From contig NZ_JAUZEE010000003.1 in the NCBI RefSeq assembly GCF_030705305.1, positions 248,001 through 312,000 of the forward strand: a stretch of 64,000 nt of DNA, in the 5' to 3' direction. Positions 53,737-62,654 of the stretch are shown one piece after another; the stretch's first letter is position 1, and each line of letters starts with the position of its first letter. Source of the stretch: Leptothrix discophora (GTDB lineage: Bacteria; Pseudomonadota; Gammaproteobacteria; Burkholderiales; Burkholderiaceae_C). Below the pieces are notes generated by a model. The model was not told where the DNA came from and made no database searches. It worked only from the letters and a program-made list of their open reading frames with translations. Position numbers and translations under genes: made by a program.

Positions 53737-54252
53737 ATGTCCCTCCACCAGTTCAGCGCCGAATGGAACACCGCCGAGGACCGCATCCGCCTGCGCATCA
53801 GCACCCGCGACGGCCAGGAGTTCCGCTTCTGGCTGACGCGGCACATCGTCGCGGGCTTTCTGTCGGGGGCGCAGAGCCTGGGCATCGAGCTGCTGGCGCG
53901 GCAACATCCGCAGGAAGTGGCGCAGGCGATGCACGAGTTTCGGCAGCAGGCCAGCGCGCAGCAGTCCGACTTCAGCCAGGCCTTCATGCCCGGCGACCAC
54001 CTGCCGCTGGGTGAGGAGACCGTGCTGGTCACGGGCTTCACCCTCCACCAGTCGCTCGACCACGTCGAGGTCGAGTTCAAGACCGCCTCGGGCCACCAGG
54101 TCAGCGTGCGCATCAACGACACCATCCTGCGCGGCTGGGTCGAGTTGCTGGACAAGCTGCAGGCCATGGCACGGTGGAACCTCCAGGCCGCGCCGGACAT
54201 CGGCGTCATCGGCCCGGCGGACACCCCGCCGCTCGGGCGGGTGATGCATTGA
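53737..54252 (+). CDS. Hypothetical protein, 171 aa
   Basis: I do not recognise this protein. It is soluble, rich in Gln and His, and has no signal peptide or membrane segment. The opening FSAEWNTAEDRIRLRISTRDGQEFRFWLTRHIVAGFLSG suggests a beta-sheet leading into a helix, and VEVEFKTASGHQVSVRINDTILRGWVELLDKLQAMARWNL a second sheet and long helix. The two halves (RIRLRIST/FWLTRHIV and VEVEFKTA/VRINDTILR) look weakly alike, perhaps an internal duplication. The ATG is preceded by a C-rich stretch, without an obvious ribosome site. Confidence 0.6.
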   Translation: MSLHQFSAEWNTAEDRIRLRISTRDGQEFRFWLTRHIVAGFLSGAQSLGIELLARQHPQEVAQAMHEFRQQASAQQSDFSQAFMPGDHLPLGEETVLVTGFTLHQSLDHVEVEFKTASGHQVSVRINDTILRGWVELLDKLQAMARWNLQAAPDIGVIGPADTPPLGRVMH

Positions 54253-54504
54253 GCATCCCACGAGGAACCGCTTCCGTCGCGTCCGCCTGGGCACACCCAA
54301 CCCCGAAAACGGTCCGCGCGGCATGGTTCGCGCGCCCCAACAACGAGCGCGGCACATGGGGTCGCCCGCGCCATCGACCAGCAGGTTTTTCCAGCGTCGA
54401 ACTCATCTTGAATGCGCTTCTTCCGAAGTCGTGACGACGGCACATTCCGGTGCCTGGAGGACGGTTCGCCCTCCAGTCCACGTCGAGACCACAGGAGATC
54501 CGTC

Positions 54505-54903
54505 ATGCGCAGCTATCCCCGCAACAGCCCTGAAGCCGCCGCCCGCATCGTCGCGCTGATGCTGATCTCGGACGGCCACGTCGGCCGCGCCGAGATCGAC
54601 GCGCTGCGAACCCATCGGATCGAGCCTCTGCTCGGACTGGCTCACGGCAGCTTCGACCAGGTCGTGCACACGCTCTGCGAGGACCTGCTCGCCAGCGCCT
54701 ACGGCAGCGGCTCGCTGATGTGCAGCGTGGACGAGGCGACGCTGGCGTCGGTGCTGTCCGAGATCGACTCGCCGGACCTGCAGGACAAGGTGCTGAAGCT
54801 CGCGATCGCCGCCGCGCAAGCCGACCTGCACCTGGCCGAGGCCGAACTCCGGCTCATGCGCGCGGCGCACCAGCAGTGGCAGTCCACGGTGACTGCGGTC
54901 TGA
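54505..54903 (+). CDS. TerB-like helical protein
   Basis: A 132-aa all-helical cytoplasmic protein. RIVALMLISDGHVGRAEIDAL (13-33) and LKLAIAAAQADLHLAEAELRLMRAAHQQW (about 95-125) follow the repeated D-G-x-(4-5)-E-hydrophobic pattern of the TerB/tellurite-resistance fold, which binds metal through such acidic loops. An AGGAGA ribosome site supports the ATG. No other ter gene is near, so tellurite resistance is not implied. The 252 bases before it hold no other gene I can see. Confidence 0.7.
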   Translation: MRSYPRNSPEAAARIVALMLISDGHVGRAEIDALRTHRIEPLLGLAHGSFDQVVHTLCEDLLASAYGSGSLMCSVDEATLASVLSEIDSPDLQDKVLKLAIAAAQADLHLAEAELRLMRAAHQQWQSTVTAV

Positions 54904-54933
54904 TTCGTCAGGCGCATCGGCGACCACGACCGC

Positions 54934-55021
54934 TGGCGGAAGCTCAGGGATTCGAACCCTGGAACCCTTGCGGGTTGCCGGTTTTCAAGACCGGTGCAAT
55001 CGACCACTCTGCCAAGCTTCC
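54934..55021 (-). tRNA. tRNA-Ser (UGA)
   Basis: An 88-base cloverleaf with encoded CCA. The acceptor stem is GGAAGCT/AGCTTCC, discriminator G, and the anticodon loop TTTTGAAAA gives anticodon UGA. The long variable arm AACCCGCAAGGGTT and the T-loop GGTTCGAATCC are typical of class II serine tRNAs. It lies between a TerB-like gene and apaH, convergent with the former. Confidence 0.95.
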
Positions 55022-55066
55022 TGAGAGCGCGGATTGTGGCATGGCCCTTGGCGGACACCGCGCCAC

Positions 55067-55888
55067 TCAGAGCGGTGCCTGGGCCTGGGCGCAGCCGACG
55101 CTGACGAGTTCACGGCGGCCGCCGTCGATGCGGGCGGCGCTCAGGCGGCCGCCCCAGACGCAGCCGGTGTCCAGCGCCAGCAGGTCCGGGCGGTCCAGTT
55201 CGCCCAGCGTCGACCAGTGGCCGAAGGCGATCGGCGTGCCGGCACTGCGGCGCCCCGGCACGTCGAACCAAGGCATCAAACCCGGGGGCGCGGTGTCAGC
55301 GCCTTCCTTGAGCTTGAAGTCCATCGTGCCGTCGGCGCGGCAGAAGCGCAGCCGCGTCAGCGTGTTGATGATCGTGCGCCAGCGTTCGGGCCCTTCGAGC
55401 GACGCGCTCCAGCGATCGGGCGCGTTGCCGTGCATGACGGGCAGGAAGCCGGCCAGCGACGGGCCTTGCAGCAGCTGCTCGACCTCGGCAGCCAGCGCCA
55501 GCGTCTGCGCCGCATCCCACTGCGGCACGACGCCGGCATGGACCATCAGCCAGCCATGCGCCTGCACCGCCAGGCGCTGGTGGCGCAGCCAGTCGATCCA
55601 GTGGCGCCGGCGCGGGCTGCTGAGGATGTCGTCGAGCGTGTCGCTGCGGTGCACGCGGCGCACGCCCTGGTCGACCGCCAGCAGGTTCAGGTCGTGGTTG
55701 CCGAGCAGGCAGACGGCCGATGCGCCGAAGCTCGCCAGGCGTTCGAGCGTGCGCAGCGATTCGGGTCCGCGATTGACCAGGTCGCCCAGCACGTAGAGCT
55801 GGTCGCGGGAGGGTGAAAAGCCGATGTCCGCGAGCAGCCGTTCGAAGGCGTCGCAGCAGCCCTGGAGGTCGCCGACGAGGTGGATCAT
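55067..55888 (-). CDS. apaH: Diadenosine tetraphosphatase (symmetrical)
   Basis: A 273-aa metallophosphoesterase that splits Ap4A into two ADP. Motifs are GDLQGC (6-11), GDLVNRGPES (35-44), GNHD (62-65) and the later HAGVVP and FGHWSTLG blocks with metal-binding His. The first motif has Gln where many phosphatases have His, as is usual in proteobacterial ApaH. Length is normal. It lies just downstream of the tRNA on the same strand, 45 bases away. Confidence 0.94.
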   Translation of the reverse strand: MIHLVGDLQGCCDAFERLLADIGFSPSRDQLYVLGDLVNRGPESLRTLERLASFGASAVCLLGNHDLNLLAVDQGVRRVHRSDTLDDILSSPRRRHWIDWLRHQRLAVQAHGWLMVHAGVVPQWDAAQTLALAAEVEQLLQGPSLAGFLPVMHGNAPDRWSASLEGPERWRTIINTLTRLRFCRADGTMDFKLKEGADTAPPGLMPWFDVPGRRSAGTPIAFGHWSTLGELDRPDLLALDTGCVWGGRLSAARIDGGRRELVSVGCAQAQAPL

Positions 55889-55952
55889 GGGGTGATTCTG
55901 CTACGCTCCCACGCTCTCGAAACTCTGGCGCGAATGCTGCTTCGTGCCCGTC

Positions 55953-57257
55953 ATGGATCTCGCACTCCTGGTCTTCCTGATCCTCCTGAACGGCGTCTTC
56001 GCCATGTCGGAGATGGCCCTGTCCACCAGCCGCAAGGCGCGACTGCAGGTGCTGGTCGAAGGTGGGGACAAGGGTGCCGCAGCCGCCCTGGCGCTGCACG
56101 ACAACCCGACGCAGTTCCTGTCGACCGTGCAGATCGGCATCACCTCGATCGGCGTCTTGAACGGCATCGTCGGCGACGCCGCATTCTCGGCGCCGCTGGC
56201 CGAGTGGCTCACGACGACCTTCGAGACCGTTCCGCACGGCGTGGCCGATGTCGGCGCCACCGCCCTGGTGGTGGTCATCATCACCTTCCTGACCATCATC
56301 TTCGGCGAGCTGGTGCCCAAGCGTGTCGGCCAGCTCTACCCCGAGACCGTCGCCCGCCTGACCGCCCAGCCGATGAACTGGCTGTCGATCGGCGCACGGC
56401 CCTTCGTGCGGCTGCTGTCGACCTGCACGCAGACCATCCTGAAGCTGATCGGCGTGCGCGAGACCGGCAGCCGCGGCGTGACCGAGGAAGAGATCGCCGC
56501 CAGCCTGGAGGAAGGCCTGGACGCCGGTGTCATCGAGGCCCACGAGCACCAGATGGTGCGCAACGTCTTCCGGCTCGACGATCGCCAGATCGGCAGCATG
56601 ATGATCCCGCGTGGCGACATCGCCTGGCTCGACGTTGGCTCGCCGCGCGAGGCCATCCTCGCGGTGCTGACCGAACACGGCCACTCGCGCTACCCCGTGT
56701 GCCGGGGGGGCCTGGACGACGTGCTGGGCGTCGTCAAGTCGCAGCAGCTGCTGATGCAACTGGCGCAGAGCGCGGAGCTGGCGCTGCTGGACGCGCTGCA
56801 GCCGGCGGTGTTCGTGCCCGAGACGCTCTCGGGCATGGAGCTGCTCGAACACTTCAGGGGTTCTGAAGTGCAGATGGTTTTCGTGGTCGACGAGTACGGC
56901 GTCGTGCAAGGCGTGATTACTTTGCGCGACGTGCTGGAGGCGATCACCGGAGAATTCACCCCGGCTCAGGCTGAAGACGCCTGGGCGGTCCAACGCGAGG
57001 ACGGCTCCTGGCTGGTCGATGGCCTGATCCCGGTGCCCGAGCTGAAGGACCGCCTCGGACTCAAGCAGCTGCCCGACGAGGACCGCGGGCGCTACAACAC
57101 CCTGGCCGGCATGATCATGCTGCTGCTGGGTCGCCTGCCTCAGACCACCGATGTCGTCGAATGGGACGAGTGGCGGTTCGAGGTGGTCGACCTTGATGGC
57201 AAGCGGGTGGACAAGGTGCTGGCCAGTCGACGACACGACGATGGAGAGAACGATTGA
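55953..57257 (+). CDS. CNNM/CorC (HlyC) family transporter
   Basis: A 434-aa membrane protein. An N-terminal DUF21 (CNNM) region with three to four hydrophobic helices (about 3-25, 55-80, 88-125, 135-150) is followed by two CBS domains (about 190-320, with MMIPRGDIAWLDVGSP and FVVDEYGVVQGVITLRDVLEAI) and the small CorC_HlyC domain (DAWAVQREDGSWLVDGLIPVPEL...). Such proteins export magnesium or cobalt or act in envelope stress. A GTG three codons upstream (55944) is possible. It overlaps the SapC gene by 4 bases. Confidence 0.9.
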   Translation: MDLALLVFLILLNGVFAMSEMALSTSRKARLQVLVEGGDKGAAAALALHDNPTQFLSTVQIGITSIGVLNGIVGDAAFSAPLAEWLTTTFETVPHGVADVGATALVVVIITFLTIIFGELVPKRVGQLYPETVARLTAQPMNWLSIGARPFVRLLSTCTQTILKLIGVRETGSRGVTEEEIAASLEEGLDAGVIEAHEHQMVRNVFRLDDRQIGSMMIPRGDIAWLDVGSPREAILAVLTEHGHSRYPVCRGGLDDVLGVVKSQQLLMQLAQSAELALLDALQPAVFVPETLSGMELLEHFRGSEVQMVFVVDEYGVVQGVITLRDVLEAITGEFTPAQAEDAWAVQREDGSWLVDGLIPVPELKDRLGLKQLPDEDRGRYNTLAGMIMLLLGRLPQTTDVVEWDEWRFEVVDLDGKRVDKVLASRRHDDGEND

Positions 57258-58048
57258 CTGACTCATTGAACGGCGCCGCCGCCGCCGCTGCCGCGCCGGT
57301 GGCCGCCCAAGCCACCCAGCGCATCGCGCTGGTCGACCGCAAGCGTCACGCCGGCAAGCGCGTGCGCCCGATCACCGACTGGGCCTTCGCCCGCGAGGCC
57401 AACGCGGTGCCGCTGACCGGCGTCGAGTTCGGCGAGGCCGCGCGCGAGATGCCGATCGGCTTCGTGCACGTCGGCAAGGACGAGAACGACCGGCCCAAGA
57501 TCGTGCCGATGGCGCTGATGGGCCTGCGCGAGCGCGAGAACCTGCTGGTGTCGGCCGATGGCAGCTGGAATGGCCGCTTCGTGCCGGCCACGCTGCGCCG
57601 CTACCCGTTCGCCTACGTGCGCACCCCGTCCGGCGGCGACCAGCTGTCGCTGGTGATCGACGAGGCCTGCGAGGGCCTCAACGACAGCGAAGGCGAGCTG
57701 CTGATCACCGCCGAGGGCGAACCCACCGACTACCTGCAGCAGATCATGCGTTTCCTCGATCGCTACGAGCTGGAACAGCAGCGCACCGAGGTGTTCTGTG
57801 CCCGCCTGGTCGAGCTCGAACTGCTGCGCGGCGCCGAGATCAAGGGCGACCTGCCCGATGGCGACAAGGTCAACGCGACCGGCTTCTTCATGGTCGACGA
57901 GGACAAGCTCAACAAGCTGCCCGACGCCGAGGTGCTGGCCCTGCACCGCACCGGCATGATGGCGCTGATCCACACCCACCTGGTCGCGATGGGCCAGGTG
58001 CAGGCGCTGGCGCAGCGGCTGGAGTCGCGCAAGGTCGCCAAGACCTGA
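57254..58048 (+). CDS. SapC-family protein
   Basis: A 264-aa soluble protein of the SapC/DUF-type family named after an S-layer-associated Campylobacter protein, with no known biochemical activity. The core runs from YKxH-like IALVDRKRHAGKRVRPITDWAFAREANAVPLTGVEFGEAAREMPIGFV to FFMVDEDKLNKLPDAEVLALHRTGMMALIHTHLVAMGQV. The start is TTG at 57254, overlapping the CNNM stop as TTGA, with a GGAGAG ribosome site 6-11 bases before; no nearby ATG fits. A strong terminator lies after it. Confidence 0.82.
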   Translation: MTDSLNGAAAAAAAPVAAQATQRIALVDRKRHAGKRVRPITDWAFAREANAVPLTGVEFGEAAREMPIGFVHVGKDENDRPKIVPMALMGLRERENLLVSADGSWNGRFVPATLRRYPFAYVRTPSGGDQLSLVIDEACEGLNDSEGELLITAEGEPTDYLQQIMRFLDRYELEQQRTEVFCARLVELELLRGAEIKGDLPDGDKVNATGFFMVDEDKLNKLPDAEVLALHRTGMMALIHTHLVAMGQVQALAQRLESRKVAKT

Positions 58049-58094
58049 GCCAACCCGACGGCATCGCCGTCGGCCGGGAAGGCCGATGGGCACG

Positions 58095-58121
58095 AAGGGC
58101 CTGCGATGCAGGCCCTTTTTT
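58095..58121 (+). terminator. Strong rho-independent terminator after the SapC gene
   Basis: AAGGGCCTGC and GCAGGCCCTT form a perfect 10-base stem with loop GAT, followed by TTTT. It is the clearest terminator in the window and ends the CNNM-SapC transcript. Confidence 0.9.
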
Positions 58122-58130
58122 CTTGGGCGC

Positions 58131-58166
58131 CATTCAGGCCATTCAGGCCATTCAGGCCGCTCAGGC
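58131..58166. repeat. 9-base tandem array over the DUF1501 stop
   Basis: Three perfect CATTCAGGC units and a fourth, CGCTCAGGC, lie side by side on the plus strand. On the coding strand each unit reads as a TGA-containing nonamer (GCCTGAATG in the same frame), giving four in-frame stops in a row. The gene's own stop is in the unit nearest the gene. Confidence 0.9.
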
Positions 58167-59738
58167 CATGAAGCCGAGGTTGCGCACCGTCGCGTCGAAG
58201 TTGCCGAGGTTGGGGAAGAGGCCGGCAAGATCACCCGCGCCGACGCCCATCCAGGTGGCCAGCGTCGCGCCCAGCTGGTCGACCGAACTGGTCGGCAGGA
58301 GCGCGCCGTTGCGCAGCTGGTCGGGGCTGCTGTCGAAGTCGTTGTTGGCGACGTTCTTGACCCCCAGCGTCGGCCAGCGGCCATGCAGGCCGGCCCGCAC
58401 CGCCCCGCCCATGACGAGATGGTGCGCACCCCAGCCGTGGTCGGTGCCGTCGCCGTTGCTGGTGCAGGCACGACCGAAGTCGGACGCGGTGAAGGTGGTC
58501 ACGTTGGCCGACTGGCCCATCGCGGCCAGCACGGTGTCGAAGTAGTCCAGGCCATGGTCGAGCTGGGCCATCAACTCGGCATGTCGGCGGTTCTGGCCGT
58601 CGTGGGTGTCGAAGCCGCCCAGGTTGACGAAGAAGACCTGCCGCGTGATGCCCAGTGCCGGCGCGGCCTGCACGCAGCGCGCGACCATCTGAAGCTGTCG
58701 CGCGAGGCCGTTGGCCGCGCTCGCGCCGGTCAGTGGATGGGTCCAGCGCAGCAGCGGGTCGGCATCGGCCGCATAGGTCGCGGTGCCGCTGACGGGCGTG
58801 CCCCAGGGCGCCGTGCCGGCCGGGGCCAGCGCGCCGCTGAGCGTCGCCTCGGCGTTGATCGAGCGCTCGACCACGTCGGCATGGTCCAGCGCCAGCAGGC
58901 CGGACACGCGCCGGCTGCCGTCGCTGCGGGTCCCGGTCATGACGCGCTTCATCGTGCCCAGGGCCGCCGCCGAGCCGAACAGCGTGCTGCCGCTGCCACC
59001 GATGCGGATCGCGCCATTGCTGCTGAGCTGGTACTGGCGGACCTGTTCACCGGCCAGCCAGACACTCGCGCCGCTGATCGACACGGACGTGAAGGTTGCC
59101 TGCGGGCTGCCGGCCATCAAGGCGTCGGCGATGCGCCCGCCCCAGCCGCTGCGCGCGCCCTCGGGCGACAGCGCCTGCCACCAGTTCTGCTGGTCGTTGT
59201 GGCTGAACAGCTTGGCCGGCCGCGCATGGGTCGGCATGGCGTACTGCGCCTTGGTGGTCGGCCGCACCAGCGGTCCGACGTTGGCGACGATGGCCAGCCG
59301 ACGCCGCGTGTCGTGGATCTGCGCGAGCTTCACGAGGCTGGGGTGCAGCGCCAGGCTGGCCCCGCTGATCGCCAGCGGCCGCACCCCGCCCAGGCGGGCC
59401 GGCACGCTGGCCGTCGCGGACCTATCGGCGGTCGTGCCGACCGGCATCAACGCGAGGCTATCGGGCGCCTGGTTGCGCACCTGCTGGTAGGCCGCCCAGG
59501 GGCCGGCCTGGGTGTCCAGCACGGTGTTGAAGCTGTCATTGCCCCCGGCCAGGAAGACGCACACCAGCGCCTTGTAGCCACCGGCGGTCTGGGCCGCGAC
59601 CTGCGAGCTGGCGGCCAGCAACGTCGCCAGCGGCAGCGCCGAGGGCGCCACGCCCGCGCCCAGGGCGGCGAGCTGTCGCAGGAAGGTGCGGCGGGCTTGC
59701 GGGCCCAGGCCGCGCAGCGGATCGTCGTGTCGGTTCAT
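58161..59738 (-). CDS. DUF1501 family Tat-exported protein
   Basis: A 525-aa protein of the sulfatase-like DUF1501 family, common with DUF1800 in bacteria. The signal peptide has a twin-arginine motif (ARRTFL, Arg16-Arg17) and a hydrophobic stretch to about residue 48, so folded export is expected. Core blocks are ALVCVFLAGGNDSFNTVLD, FSHNDQQNWWQAL, VFFVNLGGFDTHDGQNRRHAELMAQLD and FGRACTSNGDGTDHGWGAHHLVMGG. Function is unknown. The ATG at 59738 has a GGAGA ribosome site. It follows the DUF1800 gene by 13 bases. Confidence 0.88.
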   Translation of the reverse strand: MNRHDDPLRGLGPQARRTFLRQLAALGAGVAPSALPLATLLAASSQVAAQTAGGYKALVCVFLAGGNDSFNTVLDTQAGPWAAYQQVRNQAPDSLALMPVGTTADRSATASVPARLGGVRPLAISGASLALHPSLVKLAQIHDTRRRLAIVANVGPLVRPTTKAQYAMPTHARPAKLFSHNDQQNWWQALSPEGARSGWGGRIADALMAGSPQATFTSVSISGASVWLAGEQVRQYQLSSNGAIRIGGSGSTLFGSAAALGTMKRVMTGTRSDGSRRVSGLLALDHADVVERSINAEATLSGALAPAGTAPWGTPVSGTATYAADADPLLRWTHPLTGASAANGLARQLQMVARCVQAAPALGITRQVFFVNLGGFDTHDGQNRRHAELMAQLDHGLDYFDTVLAAMGQSANVTTFTASDFGRACTSNGDGTDHGWGAHHLVMGGAVRAGLHGRWPTLGVKNVANNDFDSSPDQLRNGALLPTSSVDQLGATLATWMGVGAGDLAGLFPNLGNFDATVRNLGFMA

Positions 59739-59751
59739 GTCGTTCTCCGGC

Positions 59752-61500
59752 TCAGGCCTGCACCAGCCACTCGGGCGAGACCATCGCCAGGTAGATGGCC
59801 AGCCGCAGGCGGTTGCGCAGCGCGTTCTGGCGTGCATCGGCGTTGGTGGCGGTCAGGGCCGGGACGTTGACGCTGGCCACCGCCGCGACGATCTCCTCGC
59901 GCAGCTCGGCCGGCATCGCGCCGCCGAACAGCCGGGTATCGACCCAGCCGACCAGGGCGGACGGCTGTTCGGCGCGGCCAACCTCGGTCTCCAGGCCGAG
60001 CTGCACGTCGCGCAGCGTCTGGCCGGCCGGCACGTCACCGACGCCGTTGTTCTGCAGCACGCTGCGCAGGTGGTTGGCATAGCCGGCGACGCTGGTCTCG
60101 TGGCTGATCTGCATCTCCGGCACGGTCAGGCCGCGCGCGCCGGCGCGGCTGTTGGGCGGCACGTAGCCCGGCCGGTAGAAGTTGAAGACCGACGGCGAGC
60201 GCCAGGGCGACTGGCCCAGCGAGGTCGCCGGATCGTCCGTGTTGCCGATGCGCCAGGCGCCGCTGACCGAGCGTGCGCCGAAGGTCCGCAGCAGCCGGGC
60301 CAACCGCAGCACCGGCTCGCGCAGGCGGCCGCGTTCGACCTCGTCGGCGGCCGGTGCGCGGCGCGCTTCCGGGTCCAGCAGGACGGCCTTCACGACCGCG
60401 CCGAGGTGGCCGCCGCTGGCGTGGAAGGCGCCCGACACGCGGGCCACGTAGGCGGGGCTGGGGTGGCTGGTCACCAGCCGCTGGATCAGCTGGCGGCCGA
60501 TGAAGGGCGCGACGTTGGGATGCCCGGCCAGCCGGTCGAGCGCGCGGTTCAGGCTGGCCGATGGATCGGGGTTGCTGCCCTGGTCGGCCACGCTCAGTCC
60601 GAGAAAGGTCTTCTCCGCGCTCGAATGGAACCGTGCATACGGCGTCATCGGCTGGATCCAGCGGTCCGGGTCGGGCGCGTTGGCCGTGCTCCAGCCGAAG
60701 AAGCAGGCATTGGCCTGGTCGCCACAGGCCAGGCTCCAGCCGGTGAAGACGCGCGCCAGGCCGCTGACGTCGGCCGCGCCGTAGGTCTCGATCGCGGCGC
60801 TGCCGTTGCGGCGCGGGCTGCCATCGGGGTTGAGCTCGACCAGGCCGATCGAGAACAGCTGCATCACCTCGCGGGCGTAGTTCTCGTCGGGCACCCGGCC
60901 GGTCGCCGGATCGTCCTTCTGGTTGCGCAGGTGCGAGAGGTAGGCACCCATCACCGGGCTCAGCGTGACCTGCCTGAGCAGCTCGCGGTAGGACCCCAGG
61001 CCGGCCGTGGCCAGCAGGTCGTGATAGGCCATGACGCCGCGCGGCTGCTCGCCCACGTTGGAATCGGCCGCCGAGACCACAAAGATCTGCGACAAGGCCC
61101 AGGCCACCCGCTGGCGCAGCTGGTCCGGCGCGGTGACGGCGTTGCGCCAGAAGGTGAACTGGACCTCGCTGCGGCTGACCGCCGTCGGGTCCAGCGCCAG
61201 GTTGGCCGCGTGCAGGCCCTGCCAGAAGGCCCGGGCGGAGGTGGCCGGCATCGCCAGCTGCTCGTCGATCCAGGCCCCGGCGCCGATGCGGCGCACATGG
61301 GCGATGTCGGCCTCGGTCGCGCCGAAGGTCGCCTGGTCCAGGAACCGGACGGCCTCGGCATCGGACGTGATCGGCGCCTCGGTGCTGCCGGACGATCCGC
61401 CGCCGCAGCCCGTCAGGCTGCCCAGCAGGACGCCGACCAGCGCGAGACCGGCCGCCAGGCGGCGCGCGGTCGGACGTGAACAGGAGGGGACGGGACGCAT
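59752..61500 (-). CDS. DUF1800 family lipoprotein
   Basis: A 582-aa exported protein. The lipoprotein signal (LVGVLLGSLTGCGGG, Cys near residue 28) places it on a membrane surface. DUF1800 blocks include FLDQATFGATEADIAHV, FTFWRNAV...RVAWALSQIFVVS, ENYAREVMQLFSIGLVEL, ARVFTGWS, LIQRLVTSHPSPAYV and SVFNFYRPGYVPP. The family is unknown in function but is routinely paired with DUF1501, as here, 13 bases upstream of it. The ATG at 61500 starts MRPVPS with an AGGAGG-type site before it. Confidence 0.88.
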   Translation of the reverse strand: MRPVPSCSRPTARRLAAGLALVGVLLGSLTGCGGGSSGSTEAPITSDAEAVRFLDQATFGATEADIAHVRRIGAGAWIDEQLAMPATSARAFWQGLHAANLALDPTAVSRSEVQFTFWRNAVTAPDQLRQRVAWALSQIFVVSAADSNVGEQPRGVMAYHDLLATAGLGSYRELLRQVTLSPVMGAYLSHLRNQKDDPATGRVPDENYAREVMQLFSIGLVELNPDGSPRRNGSAAIETYGAADVSGLARVFTGWSLACGDQANACFFGWSTANAPDPDRWIQPMTPYARFHSSAEKTFLGLSVADQGSNPDPSASLNRALDRLAGHPNVAPFIGRQLIQRLVTSHPSPAYVARVSGAFHASGGHLGAVVKAVLLDPEARRAPAADEVERGRLREPVLRLARLLRTFGARSVSGAWRIGNTDDPATSLGQSPWRSPSVFNFYRPGYVPPNSRAGARGLTVPEMQISHETSVAGYANHLRSVLQNNGVGDVPAGQTLRDVQLGLETEVGRAEQPSALVGWVDTRLFGGAMPAELREEIVAAVASVNVPALTATNADARQNALRNRLRLAIYLAMVSPEWLVQA

Positions 61501-61655
61501 CGGCGGCTTCCAGGTCTGCGGAGGCGCCGATCTTGCGGGCCGTCCCGGGTCAGAAAGCGTGCATCTTCCACGTCCGACACACTCCTTCCATGCCCTTACC
61601 GATGTCACCGGCCGCGACCCACCCGGATGCGGGGGATCGGCGGCTTGTCACGCGG

Positions 61656-62654
61656 TCAGCGCTGTGGTTTTCCGGCGATGCAGCGCCGCACGCCGGGCCA
61701 GCCGCGCCGGCCGCAGGGCGTCGCCACCGTCAGGTCCGGCGTCGGCGTGCCGGCCTCGTCCATGCGCGCCAGCACGGTGTGCCAGGCCTGCACGCCACGC
61801 CGGTCCAGCCGCAGTTCGAGCAGCCAGCCCTCGCGGGCGGCCGGCAGCTCGAAGCCGTCGAACACGAAGTTGCCGAGGCTCCAGACGATGGGCTTGCCGC
61901 GGTAGATGTCCGCGCCCTGGGTGACGTGCGGATGGCCGCCGACGACGGCATCGGCGCCTGCATCGATCATCCGCCGGGCCAGCGCGCGCTGGCGTTCATC
62001 GGGCTGCGGCTCGCGCTCCCAGCCCCAGTGCATGAAGGGGATGACCAGGTCGGCGCCGGCACGGCGGGCGGCCCGGATGTCGGCCACCACCTGGCTGTCC
62101 TCGCTCCAGGCGATGCCGGGCCAGTTCGGGCCGGCCTCGAAGCGGCGCGGCTTGAACTCGTTGTAGCCCAGCACGGCGATGCGCAGGCCGCCGCGTTCAA
62201 GCCACAGCGGCCGGTGCGCCTCGTGCAGGTCACGACCCCCACCGAAGGGCGTGATGCCGGCCGCCCGCACGTGTTCGAGCGTCTCCAGGAAGGCGGCGGG
62301 GCCGTAGTCGCCCGAATGGTTGTTCGACACCGCCAGCGCATCGAATCGGCCCTTCAGGACCCGCATCGCGGCCGGGTCGGCGCGGAAGGTGTAGATCTTG
62401 TTCTCGAGCGGCTGGCCGGTCGTCGCCACCGGCAGCTCGAGGTTGCCGATGCGCGCGTCCGCCGCGGCGAACCACGGATCGAAGGCCGCCAGCGGATCGC
62501 CGCCGGCGGCGATGGTGCGGCCGGGTCCGTCGTCGAGCATGAGGTCGCCGACGAACAGCAAGCGGACCGGCGCGGGGGACTGCGCGAACGCCGGGAAGGA
62601 CATCGCCCAGGCCAGGATCAGGGCCAGGACGCCGCTCGGGATGCGCGTGTTCAT
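61656..62654 (-). CDS. CapA-family exported protein
   Basis: A 332-aa protein with the CapA/PgsA metallophosphatase-like fold. A signal peptide ends after PAFAQ (residue 25). LLFVGDLMLDDGPG, GNLELPVATTGQP, LAVSNNHSGDYG, MHWGWEREPQPDERQRALARRMIDAGADAVVGGHPHVTQG and GNFVFDGF are the expected blocks. Members act in polyglutamate capsule synthesis, but stand-alone homologues usually have unknown roles. The ATG has a GGAGGG ribosome site. It overlaps the 146-aa gene upstream by 4 bases. Confidence 0.87.
   Translation of the reverse strand: MNTRIPSGVLALILAWAMSFPAFAQSPAPVRLLFVGDLMLDDGPGRTIAAGGDPLAAFDPWFAAADARIGNLELPVATTGQPLENKIYTFRADPAAMRVLKGRFDALAVSNNHSGDYGPAAFLETLEHVRAAGITPFGGGRDLHEAHRPLWLERGGLRIAVLGYNEFKPRRFEAGPNWPGIAWSEDSQVVADIRAARRAGADLVIPFMHWGWEREPQPDERQRALARRMIDAGADAVVGGHPHVTQGADIYRGKPIVWSLGNFVFDGFELPAAREGWLLELRLDRRGVQAWHTVLARMDEAGTPTPDLTVATPCGRRGWPGVRRCIAGKPQR

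Noticed and set aside
54505-54903. Tellurite resistance function for the TerB-like gene
   Set aside because: No other ter genes are linked and the TerB fold occurs in many unrelated contexts.
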